Counted from the stretch's first letter, positions 16,177 through 25,671 are shown. The stretch: DNA of 64,000 nucleotides from Acidobacteriia bacterium UBA6623 (GCA_002433055.1 DJHJ01000014.1:186001-250000); one strand, 5' to 3'. The notes: generated by a model from the sequence alone, not told the origin. A program made the numbers and translations.

Positions 16177-18975
16177 ATGCTCGACCGTATTATTGTCCGA
16201 GGTGCACGGCAGCACAATTTACGTGATGTCAACGTGGAGATTCCTCGCGACCAGCTCATTGTTGTAACAGGATTAAGCGGTTCGGGAAAATCCTCTCTTG
16301 CGTTTGATACGATTTACGCTGAAGGACAGCGACGATACGTAGAAACTCTTTCTCCTTACGCTCGGCAATTTCTTGATCAACTCGAACGTCCTGATGTTGA
16401 TTCGATCGATGGATTGAGTCCCGCTCTCTCGATCGCACAAAAAACCACCAGCCGTAGTCCACGTTCAACGATGGGTACAGTAACTGAGGTATATGACTAC
16501 CTTCGACTGCTTTATTCAGCTATTGGTGCACCACACTGTCCGGACTGCAATATTTCGATTAGTCGTCAAACGGCTGAGCAGATCGTTGCACAGGTGGTCG
16601 AGCGGCGAATAGAACAACGCGTAACAGTACTCGCTCCCATCGTCCGTGGGCGAAAGGGTGAATTCAAGCAGGAATTGAATCGTTTGAGTCAGCTCGGATT
16701 TTTGAAGGCTCGTGTCGATGGGCAGATCGTTCAGCTTGATGATGATTTACAACTTGATCGCCGGCGCAATCATACGATTGAATTAATCATTGACCGCCTA
16801 ACAATTCGTAAAGACATTCAGAAGCGTTTGGAAAATTCAATTCGCACCGCCTTGAAAATGGCTAAGGGGCTGGTCATTGTTGCTGGAGTTGAGGGAGATG
16901 AGAAGCTTTATTCCGAAATCTTATCCTGTACAAAATGTGGTCGTAGTGCCCCTACGATCGAGCCACGGTCATTTTCCTTCAATAGTTCCTACGGTGCCTG
17001 TCCAAGATGTAACGGACTGGGCAACTTGTGGAATTTTGATCCATCAAAAGTTGTTGTGGAATCATCCAAACCTTTGCTTTCGGGAGGAATTGCCCCCGCT
17101 CTGCTTTCAGTTCGGATCGAACGTGCGATCGAACGTGCTGCCAAGAAGTACCGTATTCCACTGAAGAAACCCTTTGAGGATCTTTCGGATGTACATCAGA
17201 ACGCTCTCCTTTGGGGTGATTGTGTTGAGCTGGAGCCTAAAAGAAAGAGTTCGTTTCCGGGATTGATGGGCCTTCTCAGTCAAAATGGAGTGGAGCAATA
17301 TCTGGAATCTTGTCGTGATTGGCCCGCACAATTTCTTTCTCCGAGTCCCTGTGAAGATTGCAATGGTTATCGTTTGCGCCAAGAAAGCTTGGCTGTTCGA
17401 GTTGGTAGCCGCTCCATCGGTGAGCTCTGTGCACTGCCTATTACCGACACTCTTGAATTCATCGAAAATATTTCTCTCAACCCGAGGGAAAAACAGGTTA
17501 CAGATAGACTTACTGGCGAACTAAAAACACGCTTACGTTTTTTAACTACCGTTGGTCTGGGCTATCTCAGTCTTGATCGCTCGTCAGCAACTCTTTCGGG
17601 AGGTGAGGCACAACGTGTACGTTTAGCCACACAAATTGGGTCTCACTTGCGAGGTGTTCTTTACGTTCTTGATGAACCCTCGATAGGTTTACACGCTCGT
17701 GACAATAAACAGCTGCTAGATACACTTGGTCAGCTACGAGATCTTGGGAACACGGTCGTTGTTGTGGAACACGATCAAGACACAATTGAGCGTGCTGATT
17801 ACGTAGTTGATCTTGGACCAGCTGCTGGTCGACTGGGGGGTGAAGTAGTTGCAATAGGTTCCCCTAAGGATGTGGCCCAATCCAAAAAGTCTTTGACGGG
17901 AGATTATCTGAGCGGCCGAAAAAAAATTTCCAAACCAGAGGTTAGAAGATCTCCCAAAGGACAATCCATTGTGATCAAAGGTGCTCGTCAACACAACCTG
18001 AGAGACATCACTGTGGAGTTTCCATTGGGAATGCTGATTGTAGTAACGGGAGTTTCAGGCAGTGGCAAATCGACACTTGTAAATGAAATTTTGTATCCGG
18101 TCTTGGCTAAACATGTATACCAGTCAAGACTTGAGCCAGGCCGATATGCCGAAATCGAAGGAATTGATCATATAGACAAGGTTGTACGTATTGATCAAGC
18201 TCCAATTGGTCGCACACCGCGTTCAAACCCCGCTACCTACACAGGGTTATTTGCCCCTATCCGGGCGTTGTATGCCATGCTGCCAGAGTCACGAGTTCGG
18301 GGATACAAGCCCGGCCGGTTTAGCTTCAATGTGAAGGGTGGAAGATGTGAAGCCTGCCGTGGTGATGGGCAACGCCGCATTGAAATGAACTTTCTGCCTG
18401 ACATATTTGTCACTTGCGAAGTTTGTAGCGCTCGTCGTTACAATCAGGAGACCCTGCAGGTTAAGTATCGAGGCGTTTCCATTGCTGATTTGCTCGAATG
18501 CACAGTGGAAGAAGCTTTGCCAATGATGGAGAATCTTCCTCAAATTCTGCCCAAACTTCAGACTCTCCAAGATGTTGGATTAGGGTATCTACGTTTGGGA
18601 CAGCCATCGCCTACACTGTCGGGAGGTGAAGCACAGCGAATAAAGTTGGCACGTGAACTCAGCAAACGTCAAACTGGGCGGACTTTATATCTTCTCGACG
18701 AGCCCACCACGGGTCTCCATTTCGATGATGTTAGGAAACTTTTGGAGGTTCTCCATCGACTTGTGTCCTATGGTAATACCGTGATTGTTGTTGAGCACAA
18801 TTTGGATATAGTGAAGTCAGCTGATTGGATTGTTGATCTCGGTCCAGAGGGTGGAGAAGGCGGAGGCCAAGTTGTCGTTGCTGGCAATCCCGAGCAAGTT
18901 GCTGCCTGTAAGCGTAGTTACACCGGTCAGGCGTTAGCGCGCATGTGGCGTAAAGAGTGTTTGGCAACGGTTTGA
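16177..18975 (+). CDS. uvrA: Excinuclease ABC subunit A
   Basis: Damage-recognition ATPase of nucleotide excision repair, working with UvrB and UvrC in the cytoplasm. The 932 residues match the usual 940. Two ABC modules are clear: Walker A GLSGSGKSS (32-40) and GVSGSGKST, each paired with an LSGGEAQR signature and a DEP(S/T)xGLH Walker B. Zinc-binding cysteine pairs occur at CPDC, CTKC/CPRC and, in the second half, CEAC/CEVC. The start ATG 16177 gives MLDRIIVRGARQHNL, the normal UvrA beginning. Confidence 0.97.
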   Translation: MLDRIIVRGARQHNLRDVNVEIPRDQLIVVTGLSGSGKSSLAFDTIYAEGQRRYVETLSPYARQFLDQLERPDVDSIDGLSPALSIAQKTTSRSPRSTMGTVTEVYDYLRLLYSAIGAPHCPDCNISISRQTAEQIVAQVVERRIEQRVTVLAPIVRGRKGEFKQELNRLSQLGFLKARVDGQIVQLDDDLQLDRRRNHTIELIIDRLTIRKDIQKRLENSIRTALKMAKGLVIVAGVEGDEKLYSEILSCTKCGRSAPTIEPRSFSFNSSYGACPRCNGLGNLWNFDPSKVVVESSKPLLSGGIAPALLSVRIERAIERAAKKYRIPLKKPFEDLSDVHQNALLWGDCVELEPKRKSSFPGLMGLLSQNGVEQYLESCRDWPAQFLSPSPCEDCNGYRLRQESLAVRVGSRSIGELCALPITDTLEFIENISLNPREKQVTDRLTGELKTRLRFLTTVGLGYLSLDRSSATLSGGEAQRVRLATQIGSHLRGVLYVLDEPSIGLHARDNKQLLDTLGQLRDLGNTVVVVEHDQDTIERADYVVDLGPAAGRLGGEVVAIGSPKDVAQSKKSLTGDYLSGRKKISKPEVRRSPKGQSIVIKGARQHNLRDITVEFPLGMLIVVTGVSGSGKSTLVNEILYPVLAKHVYQSRLEPGRYAEIEGIDHIDKVVRIDQAPIGRTPRSNPATYTGLFAPIRALYAMLPESRVRGYKPGRFSFNVKGGRCEACRGDGQRRIEMNFLPDIFVTCEVCSARRYNQETLQVKYRGVSIADLLECTVEEALPMMENLPQILPKLQTLQDVGLGYLRLGQPSPTLSGGEAQRIKLARELSKRQTGRTLYLLDEPTTGLHFDDVRKLLEVLHRLVSYGNTVIVVEHNLDIVKSADWIVDLGPEGGEGGGQVVVAGNPEQVAACKRSYTGQALARMWRKECLATV

Positions 18976-19012
18976 CCACTTTTCAAGGTGATTGATACAC
19001 TAGTGGTTTGTT
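18975..19012 (+). terminator. Weak terminator-like hairpin after uvrA
   Basis: ACCACT (18975-18980) can pair with AGTGGT (19002-19007), and a T-rich run (TTGTTT) follows. The loop of 21 bases is long and the stem short, so this is only a candidate. It would separate uvrA from the ribosomal protein block. Confidence 0.3.
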
Positions 19013-19069
19013 TCGTTAGCGTGACTGAGGGCTGAGAGATTGAGCCGGGCAGGTCACGGATGAGGTCAG

Positions 19070-19219
19070 ATGCCGAAAAGAACTTTTCAGCCAAACCGCC
19101 GCCGTAGGGCCAAGAAGCACGGGTTTAGGTCTCGTATGAAGAGCCCTGCAGGCCGACGGATACTTTCTGCCCGGAGGGCCAAGGGTAGGCATGTGCTCAC
19201 AGTTAGTTCGGAGAAATAA
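19070..19219 (+). CDS. rpmH: 50S ribosomal protein L34
   Basis: Encodes 49 residues beginning MPKRTFQPNRRRRAKKHGFR and ending with a KGR-x-VLTVS block, diagnostic of L34 (usual 44-50). It is a small basic protein of the large ribosomal subunit. Here the common genome order rpmH-rnpA-yidD-yidC-jag-mnmE begins. In many bacteria dnaA or the origin lies next to rpmH; here uvrA does, and I see no DnaA-box cluster in the 94 bases between. The end of rpmH overlaps the rnpA start by 29 bases in another frame. Confidence 0.96.
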   Translation: MPKRTFQPNRRRRAKKHGFRSRMKSPAGRRILSARRAKGRHVLTVSSEK

Positions 19220-19604
19220 TCGGTCCAGCCTGGGTTCGACGCGTGATCGGAGTTTTTCGAAGTCGCGACGTCTCTTGAAGCGAAGCGAGTTTGACCGTGT
19301 CTATAGGGACGGTGCTCGCTCGGCGAATGCTTTTTTTTCGGCGGTCTGCTGTGAAGTGGAGGGCCCCACACGTGTTGGCCTGGCAGTGGGTCGCTCAGTG
19401 GGAGGTGCGGTTGTCCGCAATCGCGTGAAGAGGCTTTTACGAGAGGCAGTTAGAAACCGCTTAGATAGATTACCTGACGGTTGGGATGTAGTTTTACAAG
19501 CTCGAAAGAGCATCACTGATGCATCCGCATACGCACTCGATGCTGAAATACAACTCATTTTCCATTCATTGGCGGCCAGCGCCCCTTCGACAGAGTCTCG
19601 CTAG
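19191..19604 (+). CDS. rnpA: Ribonuclease P protein component
   Basis: Protein subunit of RNase P, which trims tRNA 5' ends. Recognisable blocks are RLLKRSEFDRVYRDG, GLAVGRSVGGAVVRNRVKRLLREAVR (with the RNR motif) and the basic surface around it. The only ATG is 19191, inside rpmH and in a different frame; this gives 137 residues with a 29-base overlap. A CTG at 19230 would avoid the overlap and lose 13 residues. The gene then overlaps yidD downstream, so the whole set must be translated in coupled fashion. Confidence 0.92.
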   Translation: MCSQLVRRNNRSSLGSTRDRSFSKSRRLLKRSEFDRVYRDGARSANAFFSAVCCEVEGPTRVGLAVGRSVGGAVVRNRVKRLLREAVRNRLDRLPDGWDVVLQARKSITDASAYALDAEIQLIFHSLAASAPSTESR

Positions 19605-19845
19605 AGCCCTAGATCTTCTTAACTGGACTGCGAAGAAGCTGGTGGTGTTGACCTTGTTGTTTTACAAAGGGGCTGTATCGCCCTTGTTGCCTTCTTTTTG
19701 CAAATTTCACCCTACTTGCTCAATCTATGCGATGGAAGCGGTTGAGCGGTATGGAGTCAAGAAAGGTCTCTGGCTAACCACCAAGCGCGTTTGTAGGTGT
19801 CGTCCATTTTCTCCGGGCGGCTATGATCCTGTACCTCATGCCTAA
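19540..19845 (+). CDS. yidD: Membrane protein insertion efficiency factor YidD
   Basis: Small protein that helps membrane protein insertion next to YidC. The core LLFYKGAVSPLLPSFCKFHPTCSIYAMEAVERYG, read as separate blocks (FYKGAVSPLL, CKFHPTCSIYA, EAVERYG), and the ending CRPFSPGGYDPVP are diagnostic. No start codon exists at the usual position just before the core, so translation must begin inside rnpA. ATG 19540 gives 101 residues with a 65-base overlap; ATG 19519 is an alternative. The family is usually 70-90 residues, so the N-terminus here is longer than normal. Confidence 0.88.
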   Translation: MLKYNSFSIHWRPAPLRQSLARALDLLNWTAKKLVVLTLLFYKGAVSPLLPSFCKFHPTCSIYAMEAVERYGVKKGLWLTTKRVCRCRPFSPGGYDPVPHA

Positions 19846-21559
19846 CTCAAACGACGAACAATTCGTACAGCAGCGTTTACTGTTGGCGTGTGTCCTCTCC
19901 GCTTTGGCAGTGGGAGGGTATTTCTACGTTGTCGGCCCTACGGTACCTCCATCTTCGACAACTGTGGCAACCTCAGAATTACAAAACCAAGCTCCGGACC
20001 GCTCTTCTGTACCTGTCAAAAAAGACTCGAAAAATCAACCTGCTGCAATGACTAGAGCCAGAAGTGACGACCTGAATCTACAAGTGGCGAAGCGTGAACA
20101 AGAGATCGTAGTTGAGACTGAGACATATCGTGTGACGTTTAGTAATCGTGGTGCAACGGTTACAAGCTGGATCCTCAAAAACTATAATTCTGCGGACGGT
20201 CAAGAAATGGATTTGTTATCTCACGGCACCGATAAATCCCGTGCCTTTACTTTGGTTCGTTCGGGTGGGGAGGCCATTACAGCCCTCGATGATGCTCTAT
20301 TTAAAATCAATTCTGGGTCTCACATGAGAGCTGGTCCCACATCTGTGGTATTCGTTTACGATGATGGCCGGTACTCAGCAAGCAAGACTTTCCGGTTCGA
20401 GTCTCAAGGCTATGTGGTGGAAATCGAGAGTGCAGTCACTTTGGATGATATTCCTCAGGAGCATTTACTGACTTGGGCCAATGGCTTTGGTGACACAAGA
20501 CGAGAAAGCGCTAGTTTGTACTCGACAACGTTCTATTATGACCGTTCTGAGAACTCATTGATTCGAAATGTGGCCGGCGATTTGGGCGAAGATTCATCTA
20601 CAGTCAGTACTGGTCCATTTCGTTACGTCGGTGTGGATGATCTGTATTTTACAGCTGTCTTTATGCCACTGGAATCGGGTGAAGAAATCCGCATTGAAAC
20701 GGGTGAAACTTCATTGCCAACATACGATGAAGAGTACGCGAACTTTGTAACTTTAGCTGCGGGTGGAGCTGAAACAAACCGGTTCCAGTGTTTTATTGGC
20801 CCTAAGATATTTCCGTCGTTGGGTTCGATCCGTCCAGAGTTACAGGAAGTTGTTGATTTTGGGTGGGCTGGGTTCATTGCAAAACCACTTTACTGGATGT
20901 TGCTTTGGACTCATGACAATGTGGTTGCCAATTATGGATGGTCGATTGTACTACTTACGGTGTTTATCAACATAGTCCTGTTTCCTGTCAAATGGAAATC
21001 CTCTGGATCGATGAAAAGGATGCAGGCCGTTGCCCCACTGATGAAACAGATTAACGATAAGTATAAGGGCCTAAAATTCAATGATCCGAAGAAGCAACAA
21101 CAACAGAAAGAGATGCAGGCTCTGTATAAGAAGTATCAAGTCAACCCTTTGGGAGGATGCCTTCCGATGCTTATCCAGATGCCATTCTTTTTTGCTTTCT
21201 ATGGTGTCTTGAGCGTAGCGATAGAAATCAGGCAAGCTGATTGGCTCTGGGTAGCTGATCTGTCTCAACCAGAACAGCTGAGCATTAGGATTTTGCCCAT
21301 TGCAATGATGGCTTCACAATTTTGGATTCAATCACTTACGCCAACGCCATCGACCGATGCCGCACAGGCTCGGATTATGAAATTTATGCCGCTGATGTTC
21401 GGCTTCTTGTTCTACAGCTTTCAAAGTGGTCTCGTGTTATACTGGCTGACTAGTAATTTGGCAGGGATTCTACAGCAGGTGTTTATAAACCGCATGCCTG
21501 CTCCTGCTGATCTGCCGAAAATAGAACAGCCACGACGGCACAAGAAGAAGAAAAGGTAG
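19838..21559 (+). CDS. yidC: Membrane protein insertase YidC
   Basis: Inserts proteins into the inner membrane alone or with Sec. The Gram-negative form has a first membrane anchor (LLLACVLSALAVGGYFYVV), a large periplasmic beta-sandwich domain (roughly residues 70-340) and a C-terminal bundle of five helices. Family blocks include PLYWML, MKRMQAVAPLMKQINDKYK, GGCLPMLIQMPFFFAFY and the final basic tail KKKKR. I chose ATG 19838 (MPNSNDEQ), which overlaps yidD by eight bases; ATG 19823 adds five residues. About 573 residues is normal for Gram-negative YidC and points to a diderm cell. Confidence 0.95.
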   Translation: MPNSNDEQFVQQRLLLACVLSALAVGGYFYVVGPTVPPSSTTVATSELQNQAPDRSSVPVKKDSKNQPAAMTRARSDDLNLQVAKREQEIVVETETYRVTFSNRGATVTSWILKNYNSADGQEMDLLSHGTDKSRAFTLVRSGGEAITALDDALFKINSGSHMRAGPTSVVFVYDDGRYSASKTFRFESQGYVVEIESAVTLDDIPQEHLLTWANGFGDTRRESASLYSTTFYYDRSENSLIRNVAGDLGEDSSTVSTGPFRYVGVDDLYFTAVFMPLESGEEIRIETGETSLPTYDEEYANFVTLAAGGAETNRFQCFIGPKIFPSLGSIRPELQEVVDFGWAGFIAKPLYWMLLWTHDNVVANYGWSIVLLTVFINIVLFPVKWKSSGSMKRMQAVAPLMKQINDKYKGLKFNDPKKQQQQKEMQALYKKYQVNPLGGCLPMLIQMPFFFAFYGVLSVAIEIRQADWLWVADLSQPEQLSIRILPIAMMASQFWIQSLTPTPSTDAAQARIMKFMPLMFGFLFYSFQSGLVLYWLTSNLAGILQQVFINRMPAPADLPKIEQPRRHKKKKR

Positions 21560-21590
21560 TTGGTTAACAACACCACCTATCCCTCAATAT

Positions 21591-22100
21591 ATGTCAGCTT
21601 GGGCGAGCAGCGACGTCCGGTCCAGAGTAGACGAGTTCTTGGGTCCCTTATTGAGAGCCGCCCAGCTCGATGTGGGCTATACCATCGATTCGGCTGAAAC
21701 ACTTGAAAACCGGGATCTTTTTTCTCCTGACCTTTTGATTGAGTTCTCAGGTCCAGACGTGGAGTTGCTATTGCTTTACCGCGCGGAGTTATTGTTGGCC
21801 CTTGAACATCTAACGCTGGAAGCATTACAAATTTCCCACCAAGATCGTTACCGGTTAATTTTTGATGCAAATGGATATCGCGTAACGCGGATCCAAGAAT
21901 TACGACTGAGCGCCCAGGTAGCTGCAGAGAAGGTCAAGCGCACGGGTAGCCCATTTCATTTTCAGCCGATGAGCTCGCGAGAAAGGCGCGTGCTGCACTT
22001 AGCGTTGCGTGACGAGCACGAGGTTCGTACGGTGTCGGAAGGTATCGTACCGAGACGTCACACTGTCATCTATTCTGTTCAAGATAAGAAGGAAGACTAG
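21591..22100 (+). CDS. jag: Jag/KhpB-like KH-R3H RNA-binding protein
   Basis: Cytoplasmic RNA-binding protein usually encoded right after yidC. At 169 residues it lacks the N-terminal Jag_N domain of Gram-positive members. The middle part (LDVGYTIDSAETLENRDLFSPDL) fits a diverged KH domain. The C-terminal R3H domain is FQPMSSRERRVLHLALRDEHEV, which contains the R-x3-H-type core. Position between yidC and mnmE supports the call strongly. The exact RNA targets are unknown. Confidence 0.85.
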   Translation: MSAWASSDVRSRVDEFLGPLLRAAQLDVGYTIDSAETLENRDLFSPDLLIEFSGPDVELLLLYRAELLLALEHLTLEALQISHQDRYRLIFDANGYRVTRIQELRLSAQVAAEKVKRTGSPFHFQPMSSRERRVLHLALRDEHEVRTVSEGIVPRRHTVIYSVQDKKED

Positions 22101-22150
22101 ATCCAAGTGGCACAACATCGTGCCTTTGTGTCACCCCAACGAATGCCGTT

Positions 22151-23524
22151 TTGTCCCTAGCTAACAATTTGCTCCATACAGACGATACGATCGTTGCGTT
22201 GTCCACACCACCTGGTGTTGGAGCTATTGGCGTAGTGCGCCTGTCCGGTCCTGAAGCGCTGGCAATTAGCAAGCAACTAGTGGCTCTCACGAATCGAAAA
22301 GAACTCGGGCACAGGTGCGCATCAATCGGTTCGCTGATTGATGACAAAGGGGAAGTGGTCGATCAAGTGATCCTCACATATTTCCCCAAGCCAAAATCTT
22401 ACAGTGGCGAAGATATCGTGGAAATTTCGTGCCACGGCTCACCAGTGATTCTTTCCTTTGCAGTTGAGAGAGCAATTTTTTTAGGAGCCCGTCTGGCCGA
22501 ACCTGGTGAATTCACACAACGTGCTTTTTGCAATGGGCGAATTGATCTTGCTCAAGCAGAAGCAGTGCGTGATCTTGTTGAAGCTACTACTTTGCACCAA
22601 GCGCGAGTAGCGATACAGCAAGTGGAAGGAGCACTCTCTCGCCGAGTGGGGCCTCTCAAAAAGAAGCTTTGCGACTTGATTGCTCTACTTGAAGCAGGTA
22701 TCGACTTTGCGGAGGACGATGTCACTGTTCCAAGTGCCGTTACACTGCTCGACCGGTTAGAACCTTTAATTTTGGGCGTGACTTCTCTGACAGATAGTTT
22801 CCGTTTTGGCAAGGTGGTGCGCTCCGGTTTGACAATTTCAATTCTCGGGAGGCCCAATACTGGTAAATCAAGCTTATTCAATAAGTTGCTCGAAAAAGAT
22901 CGCTCCATTATTAGCGAAGCTGCGGGTACCACACGTGATCAGGTTAGTGAGATGTTATCCATAGAAGGGTTGCCAGTCAAATTAATAGACACGGCGGGTA
23001 TCAGAATGACATCTGATGTTGTCGAAGCCAAGGGAGTAGAAAAAAGCTACGAAGCACTTGCCGACTCAGATCTTATTCTTATTGTCGTCGACTTATCCGA
23101 GGAGCTTCAAGCGGCCGATCATGAGTTATTAGCGAAATCTACCGATGATGAACGTTGTCTGCTCGTCGGCAACAAGGCGGATTTGCAGTCTAAGGTAAAA
23201 CTGCAAGGTGATTTTGCTATTGTTTCTGCACTTACTGGTGAAGGGGTTGACGAACTTCGGCAAGCTATACGTTTCAAGGCACTACCCGAGGTAACAGGAT
23301 TGGGTGAAGGAACGTTTGTTACTAATTTGCGCCATCAAGGATTGCTGTGCGATGCACTTGAGTATTTAAGGAAAGCAGAGGGGGCGATTTCAGATGATGT
23401 ACCTCAAGAAATGCTATTACTGGACCTATATGGGGCTCTTTCGTCCATTGATCGAATCACTGGCGCTACCAGTGTTGATGACATACTAGAGAATATCTTT
23501 TCAGCTTTTTGTATCGGAAAGTGA
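22151..23524 (+). CDS. mnmE: tRNA uridine-5-carboxymethylaminomethyl GTPase MnmE
   Basis: GTPase that, with MnmG, makes the cmnm5 modification at U34 of some tRNAs. Order: N-terminal folate-binding domain (DTIVALSTPPGVGAIGVVRLSG), helical domain, inserted G domain with G1 GRPNTGKSS and the DTAG and NKAD motifs, and the C-terminal CIGK with its catalytic cysteine. Length 457 is normal. The start is TTG 22151; the ATG seven bases before runs into a stop in its own frame. MnmG is not in this window. Confidence 0.95.
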   Translation: MSLANNLLHTDDTIVALSTPPGVGAIGVVRLSGPEALAISKQLVALTNRKELGHRCASIGSLIDDKGEVVDQVILTYFPKPKSYSGEDIVEISCHGSPVILSFAVERAIFLGARLAEPGEFTQRAFCNGRIDLAQAEAVRDLVEATTLHQARVAIQQVEGALSRRVGPLKKKLCDLIALLEAGIDFAEDDVTVPSAVTLLDRLEPLILGVTSLTDSFRFGKVVRSGLTISILGRPNTGKSSLFNKLLEKDRSIISEAAGTTRDQVSEMLSIEGLPVKLIDTAGIRMTSDVVEAKGVEKSYEALADSDLILIVVDLSEELQAADHELLAKSTDDERCLLVGNKADLQSKVKLQGDFAIVSALTGEGVDELRQAIRFKALPEVTGLGEGTFVTNLRHQGLLCDALEYLRKAEGAISDDVPQEMLLLDLYGALSSIDRITGATSVDDILENIFSAFCIGK

Positions 23525-23537
23525 TGATAATGAAAGA

Positions 23538-23783
23538 ATGCAAGCTGTAGTTCATGTAGCTTTTAAAAAAACGGTTCTTGATCCTCAAGGCCGCACCATT
23601 TGTTCGACTTTGAATAACCTAGGACACAAAAATGTTCTCGACGTGCGACAAGGCAAGTTTTTCGAAATTGAAATTGACCCGGATATTTCCCAAGAACAAG
23701 CGCGCGAACAGATTGAAAAGGTTGCTCGTGAAGTTTTAGCCAACCCCGTAATCGAGGATTATAGTATCGATTGGAAAGATTGA
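23538..23783 (+). CDS. purS: Phosphoribosylformylglycinamidine synthase subunit PurS
   Basis: Small subunit of the three-part FGAM synthase (PurS, PurQ, PurL) of purine synthesis. The 81 residues have the family pattern: VHVAFKKTVLDPQG, then LNNLGHKNVLDVRQGKFFEIEI, and a C-terminal helix followed by NPVIEDYSI. It lies 13 bases after mnmE and 6 bases before glmS. purQ and purL, usually next to purS, are absent here. The glutamine-using neighbour GlmS is unrelated in pathway. Confidence 0.88.
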   Translation: MQAVVHVAFKKTVLDPQGRTICSTLNNLGHKNVLDVRQGKFFEIEIDPDISQEQAREQIEKVAREVLANPVIEDYSIDWKD

Positions 23784-23789
23784 ACGGAT

Positions 23790-25649
23790 ATGTGCGGAAT
23801 TGTTGGCTACATCGGTCCTAACGAGGCAGCTCCAATATTGGTCGACAGCCTACGTCGCCTCGAATACAGAGGTTATGACTCTGCGGGGCTTGTAGTTAGT
23901 GACAACGGCAACGAGTTTCAACTGAGGCGCGCTGCCGGAAAATTGCGCAATTTGGAGAAAACGCTGCGAACTAGCCCAGTTGGTGGCAACTATGGGATAG
24001 GGCACACTCGCTGGGCCACGCACGGACGACCGACTGAGGAGAACGCGCACCCTCATCGTGATTCCACCGGTGATATTGTTGTTGTGCACAATGGCATCGT
24101 AGAAAACTATCTAACACTGAAAGCTGAACTTGAAAAAACTGGATGCAAGTTTGCAACTGAGACTGACACAGAAGTCATTGCTCAGCTTGTTGCTGAACTT
24201 AGTGCAGATGGGACACCACTCGAGGAAGCTCTACGGTTATCCGTACAAAAGTTGCAAGGTGTATTTGCATTGGCTTTGATCTCGAGTCGAGATCCAAATA
24301 AGATTGTCGTTGCTCGTAGTGGTCCTCCCGCGGTGGTAGGTATTGGGCAAGACGAGTACTTCGTTGCTTCCGATGTCCCAGCGATTCTTCATCACACACG
24401 TGACATGTTTTTTCTTTCTGACGGCGATATCGCAGTGTTGACGTCTCGTGGTGTGCGTGTAACAGACTTTAAAGGCCGCTCCTTGAACCCTTCTGTACAG
24501 CATGTGTTGTGGGATCCGGTGATGACGGAAAAAGGTGGCTATCGACACTTCATGCTGAAAGAGATCTTCGAACAGCCAAGTTCAGTTAGAGATACGCTAC
24601 TCGGACGAGTTGCTCGGTCATCGGGGGAAGTTTTTCTCGATGAGATGGAAATCACCCAAAAGGAATTCGCTGCAATTGAGCATGTGAGAATGGTAGCGTG
24701 CGGAACCTCCTGGCACGCTGCTTTAGCGGCAAAGTTCATCATCGAAAGGTTGGCTGGCATTCCTGTTGAGGTTGACTACGGAAGTGAATTCCGGTACCGT
24801 GACCCAATCCTGGGAGGGGAAACCCTCACCGTCCTGATTAGTCAGTCAGGAGAGACTGCTGATACTTTAGCAGCACAACGCGAAGCGATTGGTAAAGGTT
24901 CCAAGACGTTGGCGATCTGCAATGTCCTAGGTTCAATGTTGACACGAGAGGCAGCAGGAACGATTTACACTCATGCTGGACCTGAAATCGGAGTAGCTTC
25001 GACCAAAGCGTTTACCTGTCAGTTGACAGCTCTATTCTTGTTGGCTCTTCACCTGAGTCGTGTCAAAGACCAGTGTGCAACACGGGAATTACAACGTATT
25101 ATTGATGAGTTGCTCATTATTCCAAGTAAGCTCGAAGCGGTCCTGGCGAACCATGAGCAGTATGAGGCTCTTGCGCGATCTCTTTTTCGTGCTCAAGGCT
25201 TTTTGTTTCTCGGGCGCGGAGTTCATTATCCGATTGCTCTAGAAGGTGCTTTAAAGCTCAAAGAGATATCGTATATTCACGCCGAGGGATATCCGGCGGG
25301 TGAGATGAAGCACGGCCCCAATGCTCTCCTAGACGAACACCTACCTGTCGTGGCAATTGCTACTCAAGACCCCAACGATGAAAGTAGTCGGATTCGCTAT
25401 GAAAAAACAGTGGCAAATATTAAAGAAGTACAAGCACGCCAAGCGCGTGTAATTGCGTTGGCAACTCAAAACAATCATAAACTCAACGACTTCGTCGAAG
25501 ATGTGATTGAGATTCCACCCGCTCCTGAGTTGCTGTCACCTATTCTCGAAATTGTTCCCTTGCAGCTTCTCGCCTATCACATCGGTGTGTTACGTGGTTG
25601 TGATGTTGACCAACCTCGCAATTTGGCCAAAAGTGTCACTGTCGAATGA
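23790..25649 (+). CDS. glmS: Glutamine-fructose-6-phosphate aminotransferase (isomerising)
   Basis: First enzyme of UDP-GlcNAc synthesis: makes glucosamine-6-phosphate from fructose-6-phosphate and glutamine. The N-terminal Ntn glutaminase starts MCGIVGYIG with Cys2 as nucleophile, followed by LRRLEYRGYDSAG and GHTRWATHG. Two SIS domains follow (ACGTSWHAAL, SQSGETADT, GPEIGVASTKAFT). The end DVDQPRNLAKSVTVE is the standard GlmS C-terminus. The 619 residues are normal. There is no room for a glmS ribozyme, since purS ends six bases upstream. Confidence 0.96.
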   Translation: MCGIVGYIGPNEAAPILVDSLRRLEYRGYDSAGLVVSDNGNEFQLRRAAGKLRNLEKTLRTSPVGGNYGIGHTRWATHGRPTEENAHPHRDSTGDIVVVHNGIVENYLTLKAELEKTGCKFATETDTEVIAQLVAELSADGTPLEEALRLSVQKLQGVFALALISSRDPNKIVVARSGPPAVVGIGQDEYFVASDVPAILHHTRDMFFLSDGDIAVLTSRGVRVTDFKGRSLNPSVQHVLWDPVMTEKGGYRHFMLKEIFEQPSSVRDTLLGRVARSSGEVFLDEMEITQKEFAAIEHVRMVACGTSWHAALAAKFIIERLAGIPVEVDYGSEFRYRDPILGGETLTVLISQSGETADTLAAQREAIGKGSKTLAICNVLGSMLTREAAGTIYTHAGPEIGVASTKAFTCQLTALFLLALHLSRVKDQCATRELQRIIDELLIIPSKLEAVLANHEQYEALARSLFRAQGFLFLGRGVHYPIALEGALKLKEISYIHAEGYPAGEMKHGPNALLDEHLPVVAIATQDPNDESSRIRYEKTVANIKEVQARQARVIALATQNNHKLNDFVEDVIEIPPAPELLSPILEIVPLQLLAYHIGVLRGCDVDQPRNLAKSVTVE

Positions 25650-25671
25650 CTCAACTAGAGGAGTAACAGAA

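Noticed and set aside
18976..19069. Origin of replication next to rpmH
   Set aside because: Common position in other bacteria, but I see no cluster of DnaA boxes and dnaA is absent; uvrA lies there instead.
23525..23789. glmS ribozyme
   Set aside because: purS occupies this space and ends six bases before glmS, leaving no room for the ribozyme.
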